This document shows positions 26,926-38,028 of a stretch of DNA of 64,000 bases, one piece after another. Made by a program: the position numbers and the translations under genes. The notes below the pieces were generated by a model. That model was not told the origin of the DNA and did not search any database. It worked only from the letters and a program-made list of their open reading frames with translations. Numbering within the stretch: the stretch's first letter is position 1; each line of letters starts with the position of its first letter. The stretch is from Dryococelus australis (taxonomy: Eukaryota > Arthropoda > Insecta > Phasmatodea > Phasmatidae), in NCBI GenBank assembly GCA_029891345.1, contig CM056993.1:111144123-111208122 (forward strand), read 5' to 3'.

Positions 26926-27569
26926 CATTAATCTACCACATATTTTTTTTCTCCATAAAATGACTGGACTAATACAGCCATTTTTTATCTGCAAGCTTCT
27001 ATACAAATACGAAAAAAGAAAAAAAAAAGAATTCAAGCAGTAGCGGCAGCTATCCCAGACAACTGCGCATATGCAAGTATTGCAGTAAAAAGTAAAGACT
27101 CAACTACGAATCAATTGCGGGCGGGTTTTGCGATATAACGTATTCAAAAGGGGGGCGATGCAGTTGCACTCCCACCTTCCCGCTGCACCTGCACATGCAG
27201 CTGCAATTGCACATGCATTCTCACATCCCTCTGTCCACCCACCCGCTGTGGGACTACCGAAGATTTGAGGAGGCTGTCTGGCGGGTGTCGTGGGTTGGAG
27301 TGCCGCCAGAGTGTGGGCTCAGACGACCGGTGGCTGGGGTGGTACTCGTTTCGATTCCCGTTGAGGGTTATTAGATCTTATTTGCATAACGAGAGTAATT
27401 GCGCATGTTGACCCTTCGGCTATCGGAGACAGAGTGGTGAGTGGAGGAGTACACATGTTGTCCCTTCGGGTGGCGGACCCACTTGACGATGTTGGAAGGG
27501 GAGGCGGTTCGACAGCCTATTGGGGTCAATACGTGTAATATTTTATGTTTAAATTATAATATTTTGTTA
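26926..27569. other. No gene recognised; GC-rich repeat patch
   Basis: Short internal echoes occur: TGCACCTGCACATGCAGCTG with TTGCACATGCATTC (27184-27220), and CTTCGG-containing units at 27413, 27465 and 27696. CGTTTCGATTCCCGTTG (27347) is a weak B-box match. Confidence 0.6.
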
Positions 27570-28146
27570 ATAATTAATAGGTATGAGTAAAATACAGTGA
27601 GAAAGCAGGTGTATTGGTAATGCCTAGTAAAAAATATTTTTTATGAAAAGTATTATTACATTGAATGCGCATAAATAAATTAAGTGCGTTGTCCCTTCGG
27701 TGTAATTTTCTAGACTCGGTTAAGGTTACTACTCTATGTTGGGAAGATCAGTGTTAAAAATTTGGCAATCAAAAATTTCCGCCACTAGGTAAGCGCTAGT
27801 GTCGCATGTGTACCAGATTTTCTTTATTTCTACGTTAAAAAAGAGGATAATTGTAATTTTCATAAATAAAATATATAATAACTGTGTAACGAAGTAAAAA
27901 CTTTCTCTTTTATTATCCACGTTGCTTAAAATTGTAATTAAAAGTTACATTTTGGAATACAGCTCACCTAACGGCAGACATTTTCCTTATGCCAAACTCT
28001 CCAATAAGAAATCGTGTTTTGTTCCTAATCCGAGAATACTAAACCTTAACTCGGTTAAGCTTTGTTTGCATGAGGCGGAAGAATATCCTGGAAGTAGAAC
28101 TCTAGTAGGCCTTCAGAAAAGCTGGAAATAACCGTGAATGGGCTAT
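27570..28146 (+). mobile_element. MITE type E, split by a 325 bp insertion
   Basis: It shares TTGGTAATGCCTAGTAA, GCGTTGTCCCTTCGG and CTTTGTTTGCATGAGG, then ACCGTGAATGGGCTAT at the right end, with the copies at 39209 and 42478. The homologous stretch is interrupted from 27724 to 28048. The left end is not sharply defined. Confidence 0.75.
27724..28048. mobile_element. 325 bp insertion with 10 bp duplicated target
   Basis: ACTCGGTTAA occurs at 27714-27723 and again at 28049-28058. The sister copy at 39209-39420 has the sequence once (39314 on), which gives the empty site. The ends, with flanks, are GTTAAGGTTACTACTC and GAGAATACTAAACCTTAAC, so short inverted ends beginning TTAAGGTT are present. 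It is unclassified. Confidence 0.75.
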
Positions 28147-28149
28147 AGT

Positions 28150-28215
28150 GGTCGTATTGTAATGCGCGTTTGGCTAGTAACATAGGGGGCGCGGGTTCGA
28201 GTCTCGAAGGTGTAT
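28150..28215 (+). repeat. tRNA-like segment (SINE head or tRNA relic)
   Basis: GGTCGTATTGTAATGCGC, then GGGGCGCGGGTTCGAGTCTC has a good B box (GGTTCGAGTC) about 40 bases after a weak A box, followed by T(10) at 28218. The cloverleaf arms do not pair well, so a working tRNA is unlikely. Confidence 0.4.
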
Positions 28216-28359
28216 AGTTTTTTTTTTTGTGGATATAAGTTCGAAATATGTGTTACATCTCTCTTATTTACAACTCATGGTTGTTTTCCAGAGTACTAAT
28301 TTTACTTAGTGTAACTGACATTACCACAGGGACAAAGACGCCTGCTGAAACATGGAAAA

Positions 28360-28778
28360 GTCTGTTCACGATAAAGTGAGCACTTTTAAAGCAACCTGAG
28401 AAAAATGTCACTGCTCCTGCCTGCGTATAATTTAACGGGCGCACTGAGTGACATGCGCCCGGTAAAGTTGATAACGATGGATTGAAAATAGTTCCATTTC
28501 TTAACGTCAAATTAAAAGAGTAAGGTAACCTTTTGAAAATAATATAAATGATTTCTTTCGCTTTCTGTTTTTAAAAGCATCGAAGTGTAAAAATTTGCAG
28601 ATTTGTATAATATGTACTTTTCTAATATTTCTACAGTTTCACTTGACCTACGCATGGACAAAGTGATGAGACCTATGGCAACGTTAGTTTTACATAAGGT
28701 GGAAGAATACGCAACGCGCATACAAGTAGATTTCAAGCAGGGCTTTCAAAAGTGCTTATTTTACCGTGAACAGTTTAT
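28360..28778. mobile_element. MITE type A, full length, inverted
   Basis: The element is about 419 bp, with ends CTGTTCACGATAAAGTGAGC and AAAAGTGCTTATTTTACCG. The core contains GGGCGCACTGAGTGACATGC. It is essentially the reverse complement of the copy at 14109-14531. Confidence 0.85.
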
Positions 28779-28879
28779 AATGACAATGCTTTATAATTAC
28801 TGCACACATAAAATCGTGTGTTCCATAAAATAAAGCATTTTTCCTGTGTTGAAAGAGCAGTGAAGGGGATGCCGTTGCT

Positions 28880-29215
28880 GCAAATACATATTCTGCGTAG
28901 ATCTCGTACAGACGGACGGACAGTTGCACGGAGGTTCCCGCGCGAGAATGGCGCCGTGTCGAACCGCGTCGTCCGCAACCCGACACCGAGCATCGCGCTA
29001 CTTATAGCCGGGGGGTTGGTCTCCCAGGCCAGCTCATCCTGCATTTAGCACGCGGCCCCTGGCTACGTTCGCGCCGCGCCGCACTGCGGACTGCCGGCCC
29101 GCCACGTTGCCACGTGTGTCCCGCCCGAGTCTAGAGGAGCGTCTCTCGCTCACACCGGCTGTCAGCTGTGTGTGTATCAGCCGTGTGTGTATCCTCGCCT
29201 CCTTGGGTTTACCTA
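28880..29215 (-). promoter_or_regulatory. GC-rich island with TATA-like site (candidate promoter)
   Basis: This is a CpG-rich stretch in AT-rich surroundings. The minus strand has GGCTATAAGTAGCGCGATG at about 28993-29011, a TATA-like box followed by GC-rich DNA. No ORF or exon was recognised downstream, so this is composition-based inference only. Confidence 0.25.
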
Positions 29216-29523
29216 TAGTGTGTTCGCGATCGAAAATACTTTTGAAAAACACCCAAGCCGTTAACTGAATGCACCGATACTACAAACATTGGCTGGCACG
29301 AGTACAGTTAGTTTGGCAGCACGGTAAAGGAAATACTACCGAAGTTTTAACGTAATTTTTTTTATTGCTTAAAATGGGAGTCTGAAAAGATTCCAAGAAA
29401 GTCTCTTCCAGTCGTGAACAGACTATATACTTTCCTCCATAACTTAATTTTCGAAGTAAATATTTAAAAACCAAGCTAGTCAATGTATAGGGATCATCTT
29501 GGTAGTTATTTCGAAATCCAACT

Positions 29524-30178
29524 CATTTTGACGTGAATACGTTTTTGAATCTGCAACCATAGTGGGAGGCAATCCAGAAAATCCGATGATACAAAATCGG
29601 GGGATGCAGTTTGGCATTGCAGCTCCGAATCTATCGACTACATTCAAAATTCAATTACACCACTCGATTGCAAAAGAATCAAAGAATTTTTTACGTTGAA
29701 TGAGGACCTGTGAAGCATCGTTTTGGCGGGGGGGGGGGGGGGGGGCAATTTTGAGTTATTTTAGCCCCGTCTCATAACTTCCGCGCAGTATAACTTTTGA
29801 CTAGGAGAAGCTACGGCGCTCGTTTAAGTTTCAATCTACAGCTCTCGTCAAGATCGACCCATTGCGTGTATAAAAACGTTTGTGGCGTGGTTATGGTGAA
29901 ATGTTATGAGTTTAATGTAAAAAATTAAGAAAATTTAACAATTACAAGTTCGGCCCAAACTCGTCAAAAAGCCAAGTCGAAATACAGAAATCGTATACGG
30001 TTAGAAATAGCATCTCAAAAGCAATCCACTGATACCCATAAAACCCCATATGATCGAGTGAAACTGTGCCGGGAACGTAACATAAACATAAATGCGTCCG
30101 AGCGTGTCAACGTAGACGTATACACGCAAAAAAACGGCCGTGTTCCCAACATAGTCAAACCCAATTTTTTCTTACTTG
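29524..30178 (+). repeat. About 655 bp repeat, left arm of an inverted pair
   Basis: Matches in reverse complement to 34990-35664 include GAATGTAGACGATAGATTCG on the other arm against CGAATCTATCGACTACATTC here (29624), GAGTTTAATGTAAAAAATTA, and ATACCCATAAAACCCCATAT (30034). Identity looks like 75-80 per cent. Confidence 0.8.
29732..29748. repeat. Poly-G tract inside the 29524 inverted-repeat arm
   Basis: About 17 G in a row. The other arm has CCCCTCTCCTCAACCCCCCT at this place, so the run grew from a C/T-rich precursor. Similar runs occur at 12456, 13146, 36266 and 41278. Confidence 0.95.
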
Positions 30179-30185
30179 ATTAGTA

Positions 30186-30343
30186 GAGACCTGGAAACTT
30201 TGCGGATTCAGCCGACAACAAACTAGACTCCACAATCATGTGTGCACTCGAGAGTTAGTTGTTCATTGGCTGATACTCCTGTTTTACCCCAGACTAGGTA
30301 GCACGGGACGAGGTGCTTTTTTTCTTGCAGGTTAGTTATAGGT
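30186..30343. repeat. End fragment of an unplaced TE (GAGACCTG type)
   Basis: GAGACCTGGAAACTTTGCGG resembles GAGACCTGCAAAATTCGCG at 40916 and ACACCTGCGAAATTCACG at 34556. It looks like three copies of one element end, with no second end identified. Confidence 0.45.
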
Positions 30344-30628
30344 AGGGGTAGTGAAATTTCGGGAAAAGATTTCAAGACAAGTTATATTCCAAAACACTGC
30401 AGTGCTATCTTGATTGGCTCAATTAATATTTGACACGTGTTAACTGCCTGCACACAAATCAAGAAGGAGACCGTGCTGATGTTGCCGAAGTCTGAGTGGT
30501 CCGGTCAAATATAAAAACACCTTCTCAAGCAGACAGTAGCCAATGGCAATAGACAAGCTGCTGTTGGGTGCTAATAGTATTGAAGTCTACCGTGTACTCA
30601 GATTTCTTCGCGAAAAATCACTATCGCC
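30344..30628. mobile_element. About 285 bp MITE related to the 10096 family
   Basis: The left end is AGGGGTAGTGAAATTTCGGG and the right end CGCGAAAAATCACTATCGCC, imperfect inverted copies with the same GAAATTTCGC theme as 10096-10389. Its right half (GATGTTGCCGAAGTCTGAGT on) recurs at 13835-13984. Confidence 0.65.
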
Positions 30629-31813
30629 AATTTATCGGCTTCTATTTCTTCATGTCGTGGCTTACAAACTGCGGTTAGATTGGGAAAGAAAGTCGAATGT
30701 ACACGTGTATGAAGTCTAGCTTGTCCTGAAATTAATTCGCGGAATTTCCTGGCCTCTGATGATTAGTTTCACGTCTGTAACCGTAATCAAATATTACCTA
30801 ATTATTTAATAATGTCAATCCCACATGGGTAAATACAGGTACAACTGAAACCGTACAGATTAAAAATAGTCGTTAAGTAGTCCTTTATGCCACGTCTAGC
30901 TTTAATTTTTTTATGTCCGGTCATAAATATTCATTATAAAGATTTCAAAGAAAAATCTAAGATGGAATGGATACTACCCCCTTAACTTGGCGATTGTCGA
31001 ATGAGCCTCTGAGAAAACCTGGCCAGTAACTCTGTTTCAACGTAAAAATTCACCGAGTACATGAAGTAAGATTTGCCGCTAATAATGGGAAATAGTTTTG
31101 TGTGGCGACCTCGTTTATACACTGTAAAAACAATTCTGGTGAACTTCTTAAACTGTAATGGAAGTTTTTACGCTATATGTACTATAATATAATACCACAC
31201 AAGCTGCAGATATAGGAATGTTTAGCAGCGCTACAATACAATGTTGGGAACTTCCCTATGCATTTGACTGTTTCCTGAGCAATTGTAGGAACGCTACAAT
31301 GAATGTATAGGAGAAAACATTACCATTCCTGCTTTCTCACTAAGCTTATACACTGGAATTGTAAATGTTCCAATAGTTTCTTAGAGTGTATAGACTGGCC
31401 GCGCCCCCAATTCCCCTCCTAATGTCGGTGATTGAGTGGCACCTTGCCGCTCGTGTCGAAGTTGGCACCCAGCGACTCCTCGTTTGCCATAACAAATTGT
31501 TCCAGAATGCCCAATAAGATCATTCCCGCGCTCGGCGACACGTCGTTAGAGTAACGCCTGATGCCTAGAGACCGTATCATTCAGCGTTATAATCCGACAT
31601 CGTAGTTGTGGACGTACTCATTTCGCGTTTTTAAACGTTACCAGGCTAGACTTCACTATATTATACTTGCTCGAACTGACGCCATTTGCTCCCTGGCTGC
31701 TGTCACAGTCAGAGCTCATTATCCACTTCGGCTCGCCCATCCCCGAGTTGTGATTGTGTACTGTTGGTTCAGACTTTTCCAGGGCGTGTCCTATGAGCGG
31801 AGATCCATTGACT
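30629..31813. other. No gene recognised
   Basis: No repeat was matched. The 31.6 kb frame that runs into the SINE is not accepted as coding. Confidence 0.65.
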
Positions 31814-31825
31814 TATACGGAAAGA

Positions 31826-32044
31826 CTGAACAGATTTGGGCGGCCCTTAACAGCGAGGTCTTGATAGTCGATGAGGGTGATGAAGTGAATATGAAGCTAC
31901 GCCGGAACGAAGGGGCAGGGGAAACGGGAGATCTCCAAGAAAACCCGCTGACCAACGGCATAGTCCGGCACGATTCCACTTTCGAAAATCCGGTGACCCG
32001 GCCGGGTATTGAACCGGCCGGGTCAGCTCAGCCACCGTGGCCCC
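31826..32044 (-). mobile_element. tRNA-derived SINE with a 12 bp target duplication
   Basis: TATACGGAAAGA flanks the element at 31814-31825 and 32045-32056. The minus strand starts GGGGCCACGGTGGCTGAG and contains the shared body. Part of the head between A and B boxes is shortened (GCTGACCCGGCCGGTTCAAT). A 174-codon open frame crosses it on the plus strand by chance. Confidence 0.9.
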
Positions 32045-32056
32045 TATACGGAAAGA

Positions 32057-34063
32057 ACATCAGAATTCTTACGGTCCTTGAAAGTCCTTGGATTTTATTT
32101 GTATGGTTCACGGCCTTGAAAAGTCCTTAAATTACGATTAGGGTTTTTTAATTTTCAGGTTGTGATAGAAAAAAACAACATGAAATTATCTGCGTGACTA
32201 AAAGTAAAGGACATATATTTTATTTTTGTAAAAAACTGGCCTGTATTCTTCCATTATGGTTTTGTTAGTTGTATTGTAAATATACTTGCACAGTTAGCTA
32301 TCAGAGGTTGCGAAGTGTTACAAAACAACTACGATGAGAGAAAAGGTCATCTTGTGGCATTTACGGCATGTGAAGTGTACGAAGAATCAATAGCGGCTAG
32401 ATGCTTTGAATTGTCATTTCCTGTAAGTGAAATGCCATGCGAGTTTACAGATTACGCTGAACCCTTGTAATTAAATTGCGAATCCTAAGGCAACACTCTG
32501 AAAAGTTGATTGCGTTAAGTTGGAACTGGTAGTGGTAAAATACTTGTAGGTTTCAAATCCTTTTTTAAGTGTTTTTTTTCTTCTGAAATAACATTACTAT
32601 TTTGTCGTGAAATTACTTTGACTTATAATTCTTAATGTCTGATGTTATAACTTAAAATGTAAAGTGGGGATAGTGTACATTTAAGTACTCGGAAGATCCT
32701 TGAATTTAAGTGTAAAATGTCTGCAAGAACCCTGGAACATAAGTACTTTAGTGACCCCTAGCATGTCACCCAATATTAAAGCGAAATAATAATGTCTCTA
32801 TCACTGACTGCTGGTTGTGCGAGAGTCCCTTACACTCCCGACTGTGTTTCACAAATGTCGGTCCAGTGGCGTGTGGTGAAGTGTTGCAAGGTCAGCAGGA
32901 GCCGTGCAGTCTAGGGACACTGACTGTATTCCGACCACTCACAAGCGAGCAGCAAGTAACCCATTACTCACTTCCTGTGACGTCAGCTGCCAGGGTTCCT
33001 TTTTATGGGTGGAAGTGTAAACTAGCAAGCAACAGGGTACAACACACACCTAATGCCAGCTTGCCTTGCGACAGTTCACCACACACCACTGGTATGGTCT
33101 AGCTTTGGGCCAGGCCTCCGGGTTGTTTCAAATACTCTGTAGGCCATAAAAAAATTACACAACCATACTAGCTTTTGACGTATTGGCATTTGACCATATG
33201 TATTCGTAAATTTTCGAGTTTCCGCCAGATCTCGATAACTCGGCAATATTTTCAAAACTAGTAGCGCCAGTTGCGGAGAAGTCTGTACATACACACTACT
33301 GCGAGGACCCTGAACATTCCAGATCGCTTACATAACCCCTTGACTAGCAGTCTTGTATGTATGATGAGTATTGTGGGGGTAAGAAACGGCGCCTGTAGTA
33401 TTTCTATGCACTGTGGGGAAATGCAGATTAATGTAAAATATGTTTGGAAACTACCTGTCGAAATTCAAACTACAGCATCTATGGCGAACAGAAACAAGAA
33501 ACTCTACTCACAAAACGTTCGGATAGGCCATTTAGTAAGTTTAAATTGAGGTCGAATTTCGGAAAATGACGCCGGGTGTCCGCAGCCGTGGAGTCATGGA
33601 CCTTATAGGTTTACTTTTAACCATAAACGCGTCTTTGTTTCTTTTTTTAAATTTCGATGGCTTATTTTTTACCTCACGGGACCTATCGTTATTCAGGCAT
33701 GGATCAGAGTGCATACTTTCCCATCCCTTTCCGTAGGCATGCATTTTTATCTCATTACGCTGCCTTCATCTTCCCCTGCCCGGTACGTTTTTTTCCCTTC
33801 AGCAAGTTTATGGTCGTTTTCGTGCGGAATATTTTGAAGACGACTCCAAATCTAACCAAACAAATTGTCATACGAAACGAGCCAATTTAAGATCAGTATC
33901 AGTAGGCGATAGCTAGCTTCATGCTCGTGTTTTACCGGCGAAGACTCTCGGCATCTCATCAACAGTGCTGAGCGTGGGGAGTAGTCATGCACTTGAAAAA
34001 TTCGCGTATTTGGGCACAAGCTAGAAACACTCATGAGTTTTGTACATTTTCAACTGGCTCACG
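32057..34063. other. No gene recognised outside the TIR element at 32863
   Basis: AT-rich sequence with frames up to 95 codons that lie on the TIR element or lack any family signal. Confidence 0.65.
32863..33092. mobile_element. 230 bp TIR element beginning CCAGTGGCG
   Basis: The left end is CCAGTGGCGTGTGGTGAAG. The right end, in reverse complement, is CCAGTGGTGTGTGGTGAAC, and the match continues about 28 bp (GTTGCAAGG against GTCGCAAGG). There is no ORF. The superfamily is not clear. Confidence 0.8.
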
Positions 34064-34074
34064 ACTTACTTGAC

Positions 34075-34266
34075 AGCCGATCTCCCGTGACGCAGTCGGT
34101 TGGTGCGCCTCCGATTTGGGGTAAGGGAAGCTCTGGGTTCGAATCCCAGGTAAGGCGTGGGTGTTAATTTAAGTTAGGTTATAAGTTAGTATCCAAGCCT
34201 TCCACTGCTAAGCTTTCAAGCATAAAACCGGGGGACGTTAAAAAGCCCTTTACAATACAATACAAT
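34075..34266 (+). mobile_element. Second tRNA-derived SINE family, 11 bp target duplication
   Basis: ACTTACTTGAC flanks it at 34064-34074 and 34267-34277. The head has TGACGCAGTCGGTTGGTGCG (A box region) and GGGTTCGAATCCCAGG (B box). The element ends in a CAATA repeat tail, with AAACCGGGGGACGTTAAAAA before it. Confidence 0.9.
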
Positions 34267-34590
34267 ACTTACTTGACCACGTGTAGAGTACCCAGTATAC
34301 ATGCAACAAAATGCATAACGGCTTCCTGTTGACAGCATATATGCTTGAATATACAACGAATGTGACGTCTAGCTTACATTAGGTAATTGAACTCAAGAAT
34401 TTTTCCGACCGCTTCCTAAAGTTAATCCGATTCAAATACTAAACAAAAAAACACGGTCTGTATGAAATATTTACAATTGTAAAAATACGTCACCACCAGT
34501 TGTTTTCTTTCGTATTCCTCAACAACCCTTTGTTGAATTACCGGACTCGTGTAAACACCTGCGAAATTCACGTTATTGTTAAATAAGAGT

Positions 34591-34956
34591 CTAGCTAGAT
34601 GTCAAAGGCTTGTATATACCCTAACCGGCGTCTTTGTTCTATCGAGTGCTGCCACAGTGATGAATGATACATTACCACAAGATTCAGTTAAACCATTGAG
34701 ATTGAGAACTGTTTACTATCGGATGAGACTCATCCAGACCTTGTCAAAAACCTTGATGTCGAGCAACAATATTCTAGCTAGATGTCAAAGGCTTGTATAT
34801 ACCCTAACCGGCGTCTTTGTTCTATCGAGTGCTGCCACAGTGATGAATGATACATTACCACAAGATTCAGTTAAACCATTGAGATTGAGAACTGTTTACT
34901 ATCGGATGAGACTCATCCAGACCTTGTCAAAAACCGCGATGTCTAGCAACAATATT
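34591..34956. repeat. 183 bp near-perfect tandem duplication
   Basis: CTAGCTAGATGTCAAAGGCT begins at 34591 and 34774, an offset of 183 bp. The copies differ at only about three bases near their ends. The unit is divisible by three, so an open frame of 153 codons runs through both. No family was recognised in it. Confidence 0.9.
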
Positions 34957-34989
34957 AATACGAACGTACAAATTCTTGAAGCACGACTT

Positions 34990-35664
34990 GTGGCAAAAAA
35001 AAAATTGATTGGGGACACGGCCGTTTGTTTTGCGTGAATACGTCTACGTTGACGCGCTCGGACGCATTAATGTTTTTTTTTTTTTTTACGTTCCCGGCAC
35101 CGCTTCACTCGATCATATGGGGTTTTATAGGTATCACTGGATCGCTTTTGAGATACTCTTTCTAACCGTATACTATGTATGTATTTCGACTTGGATTTTT
35201 GACGAGTATAGGCCGAAATTGTGTTAAGTTTTCTTAATTTTTTACATTAAACTCATACAATTTCACCATAACCACGCCACACAAATGTTTTTATACACAC
35301 AATCGACTGATCTTGATGAGAGCTGTCGATTGAAATGAGCGTCGTATCTTCTTCTAGTCAAAGGTTATACTACGCGGAAGTTATGAGACGCGGCGAAACG
35401 AACTCAAAATTACGCCCCTCTCCTCAACCCCCCTCTCCAAAAACCTTTTTCTTCGCCGCGCGCGATGCTTCGCAGTCCTCACTCAACGCAAAATATTATT
35501 TGATCCTTTGGCAGTCGAGTGGTGTAATTGAATTTGGAATGTAGACGATAGATTCGGAGCTGCAATGCCAAACTGTATCCCCCGATTTTGTTATCATCGG
35601 ATTTTCTGGATTGCCTCTCACTATCGTCGCAAATTTAAAGAAGAATTCGCGTCAAGAAAAAACA
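34990..35664 (-). repeat. About 675 bp repeat, right arm of an inverted pair
   Basis: It is the reverse complement of 29524-30178. GGGGACACGGCCGT (35011), ATATGGGGTTTTATAGGTAT (35116) and CGGATTTTCTGGATTGCCTC (35598) are good anchors. No protein family was recognised in either arm. Confidence 0.8.
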
Positions 35665-36365
35665 GGTAAATTTCACAGGTGTGTGGGTAGAACTGACGTG
35701 AGGACGCCTGGTCATGACAGTCTCGGGTCGGCGTTGTGGTCGCTTGCGTGGCGAAGCATTTAGCAGCAGGGTGGTGGACAGCTCGTTTCAGCACGTAATC
35801 GAGTAGTGTGTCTAGACAGGAGGGTGAGCCCTCCCTCCCCTCCTCTTCTAGGTCGACCTCTTGGTCGGAACTGCGCGTGGAGCCCGGCTATCGATCCCAC
35901 GAGGCGAGGGTGTGCCTCTGCCACGCTGGTCACCCGCTCCGCTCCGCCAAAGCGTGCTTGATGCTGGCGCCACCACCTTCCCTCAGTTCATTCACCAAGC
36001 CCCGCACACTTCCTTCTTTTATATACTCTACATACACTACATTGCGTATTCTCGGCAGCATGTGACAACTGACATCGCCTTGTATCCATATGGCTAATAT
36101 CGACGCGTTATCCAAGTGACGCTGTGAAATTGCAAGTACCGTAAGTTAGTATCACGCCAATTATGACATGGGTACACATTCGAAAGAAAAATAGAGAACT
36201 GAAACCTGTCGTCGGACTAAGAATGTTGTTTAAAATCTATATTTAGGACACCTTCCAAGCACATGCCCCCCCCCCCCCTAATCAACCTGTATGTGAAACA
36301 CTTTAAGCACGGTTCGACGATAAAGCCAGGCAGGCAGTCACTCATGCTTTGCAAGAGTGAGTAAG

Positions 36366-36492
36366 TGAAGAGATTTGGGCGGCTCTTACCAGCGAGGTCT
36401 TGAGAGCCGGACGCTAATCGAACGCCGTGAACCGAACTCGGTTCGCCTGGATGTGAGGCGAGTAGCCTAACCACTGCACAACCGCGGTCCCT
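36366..36492 (-). mobile_element. Short SINE variant with the same tail
   Basis: The minus strand starts GGGACCGCGGTTGTGCAGTG, then GTTAGGCTACTCGCC and CCGAGTTCGGTTCACGG. The tail GGCTCTCAAGACCTCGCTGG matches the main family, but about 120 bp of body is missing. It is a deletion variant or a separate short subfamily. Confidence 0.7.
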
Positions 36493-36612
36493 GTGAACAC
36501 TTGAGTCGTTATTTAGAAATGACATGACAGTATACGGCTCCCTGCGCTCTCGTGGTTGCAATTGTCTTTAGCCTTTCCGTTCATTACCGTAAAACAAAAA
36601 AATAATCCTTCG

Positions 36613-36615
<3 letters not shown>

Positions 36616-36640
<25 letters not shown>
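36616..36640. repeat. Poly-A tract (25 bases)
   Basis: A pure A run. No retroelement body was recognised upstream of it. Confidence 0.95.
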
Positions 36641-36643
<3 letters not shown>

Positions 36644-37640
36644 CACCTAAAACCCAGTAAACACTTTTGTCATACTCATTTTGTTTCAAAACGTATTTCT
36701 GAACTGAGTGTACGAGTTGCTTAGTGTTATGCCGTTATATCCAGCTATAGGCTGGTCAGAGAAAGCGAGTTGAAAAGGTGGAGTGACGCGTTTGTTTGCC
36801 AAACGTGTGGGTAACGGGTGTCAGGAACACGACATGACACAGTGCCGATGACGTCACTACTGGCAACGAGGAACCTCTCATAAACACGTATCGTGACTAG
36901 TCACGCTCGGAAGCGGCGATGATGTCACACGGAGGCCGTGGAAGGAACCTCAAGGGGCCGGTGCCGCTGGCACCGCCAGTTAGAGAAGACATGTTGACCT
37001 GGAAGCGGAATTTTGATATGGTATATCCACAAAGAATGTATTTTCATCGAAGTGAGTCCTTTTTGATATTATATAAAGTGTAGTTGGGAACGCCTAGGCA
37101 TATAGGAGCGAATATAATGTCAATAACTGGAGACACATTTGCAACGGTGTCAGTCTGCTTTTCAGACTCGAGCTCCTTCCGCAGAGCCTCGTGTAAAAAG
37201 TAATCTACTAAGTACTATTACTTCGACGGAAATGCACACCATTTTGCGTATATGTACTTGCGTATTATGACGTTAGTCTACAAACAGCCTATGCTGTTAT
37301 TTGGCGTCATCATTTACGCGAAATTTTTTTTTGCTAAACTCTAGTTCTCTATTCACACTCTGGTCAGTCTCGTTCTTCTGTGACAAAATACATTCTGGAT
37401 ATGGCGTCTGCGTATGGTCCGACGACTTTGCTGCCAAGTCTGAAACTACTAATTTATCCGTGACTGAAACGTAGGGCTCCAGCATGTGCCACTGAGCGTA
37501 ATTCCCTACATGACTCACTCACAGCCGGTTGCAGATATCTAGAAGTCAAGTTTCCGACTCTCCAACACATCGACGGCGTATTAGTCGTGCAGTTGTCAAT
37601 ACGCCATTAGGCTTGTCGTTGTTTATAATGTCGTCGGTAA

Positions 37641-37914
37641 CAGCGGCGTGTAGTGAACTGTTGCAAAGTAAGCTGTGTTTTTTCTCTGTGCTATACCTAG
37701 TCGTTTGCTAGTTTACACATTGGCCACCTAAACGTATTAGTGCATTTGACGTCACACGTGTGTGATAGGTGCCTCACCGCTCTCTCATGAGTGACCGCAG
37801 TACATTCAGTTTCTCCCGGCTCCACTCAGGTTACTTGTTCCTGCTACGCGCGCCGAGTGTGTACAGCACTGAGCAAGTACCAGCTTACCCCGCAACACCA
37901 CCACACGCCACTGG
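37641..37914. mobile_element. 274 bp TIR element, relative of 32863-33092
   Basis: The left end is CAGCGGCGTGTAGTGAACTG, and the right end in reverse complement is CCAGTGGCGTGTGGTGGTG. Inside both ends lies AGTAAGCTG or GGTAAGCTGG. Confidence 0.75.
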
Positions 37915-38028
37915 TCGGTACGATAAAGTAAATGATTGGAAAACCGCCGTCGTTAGGAATCCATGATACTACCACATAAGTCAGTGCATGTTGAGTGAAC
38001 GTGCGTTTTACTCCATTATCCAGAACAT

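Larger units (their letters stand above)
35665..37640. other. No gene recognised outside the short SINE
   Basis: It is moderately GC-rich at 35700-35990 and 36830-36990, with a poly-C run at 36266-36277 and the poly-A at 36616. No exon with splice-site and family support was found. Confidence 0.6.

Noticed and set aside
27290..27365. tRNA-like G-rich segment
   Set aside because: The B-box-like CGTTTCGATTCCCG stands alone; spacing to any A box is wrong.
31606..32130. 174-codon open frame, the longest in the window
   Set aside because: About 40 per cent of it is translation of the minus-strand SINE at 31826-32044, including part of the tRNA-like head, so it is not a gene.
34576..35037. 153-codon plus-strand frame with an internal 61-residue repeat
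   Set aside because: The repeat is the 183 bp DNA duplication, and the frame runs into the inverted-repeat arm. No codon or domain evidence supports it as a gene.
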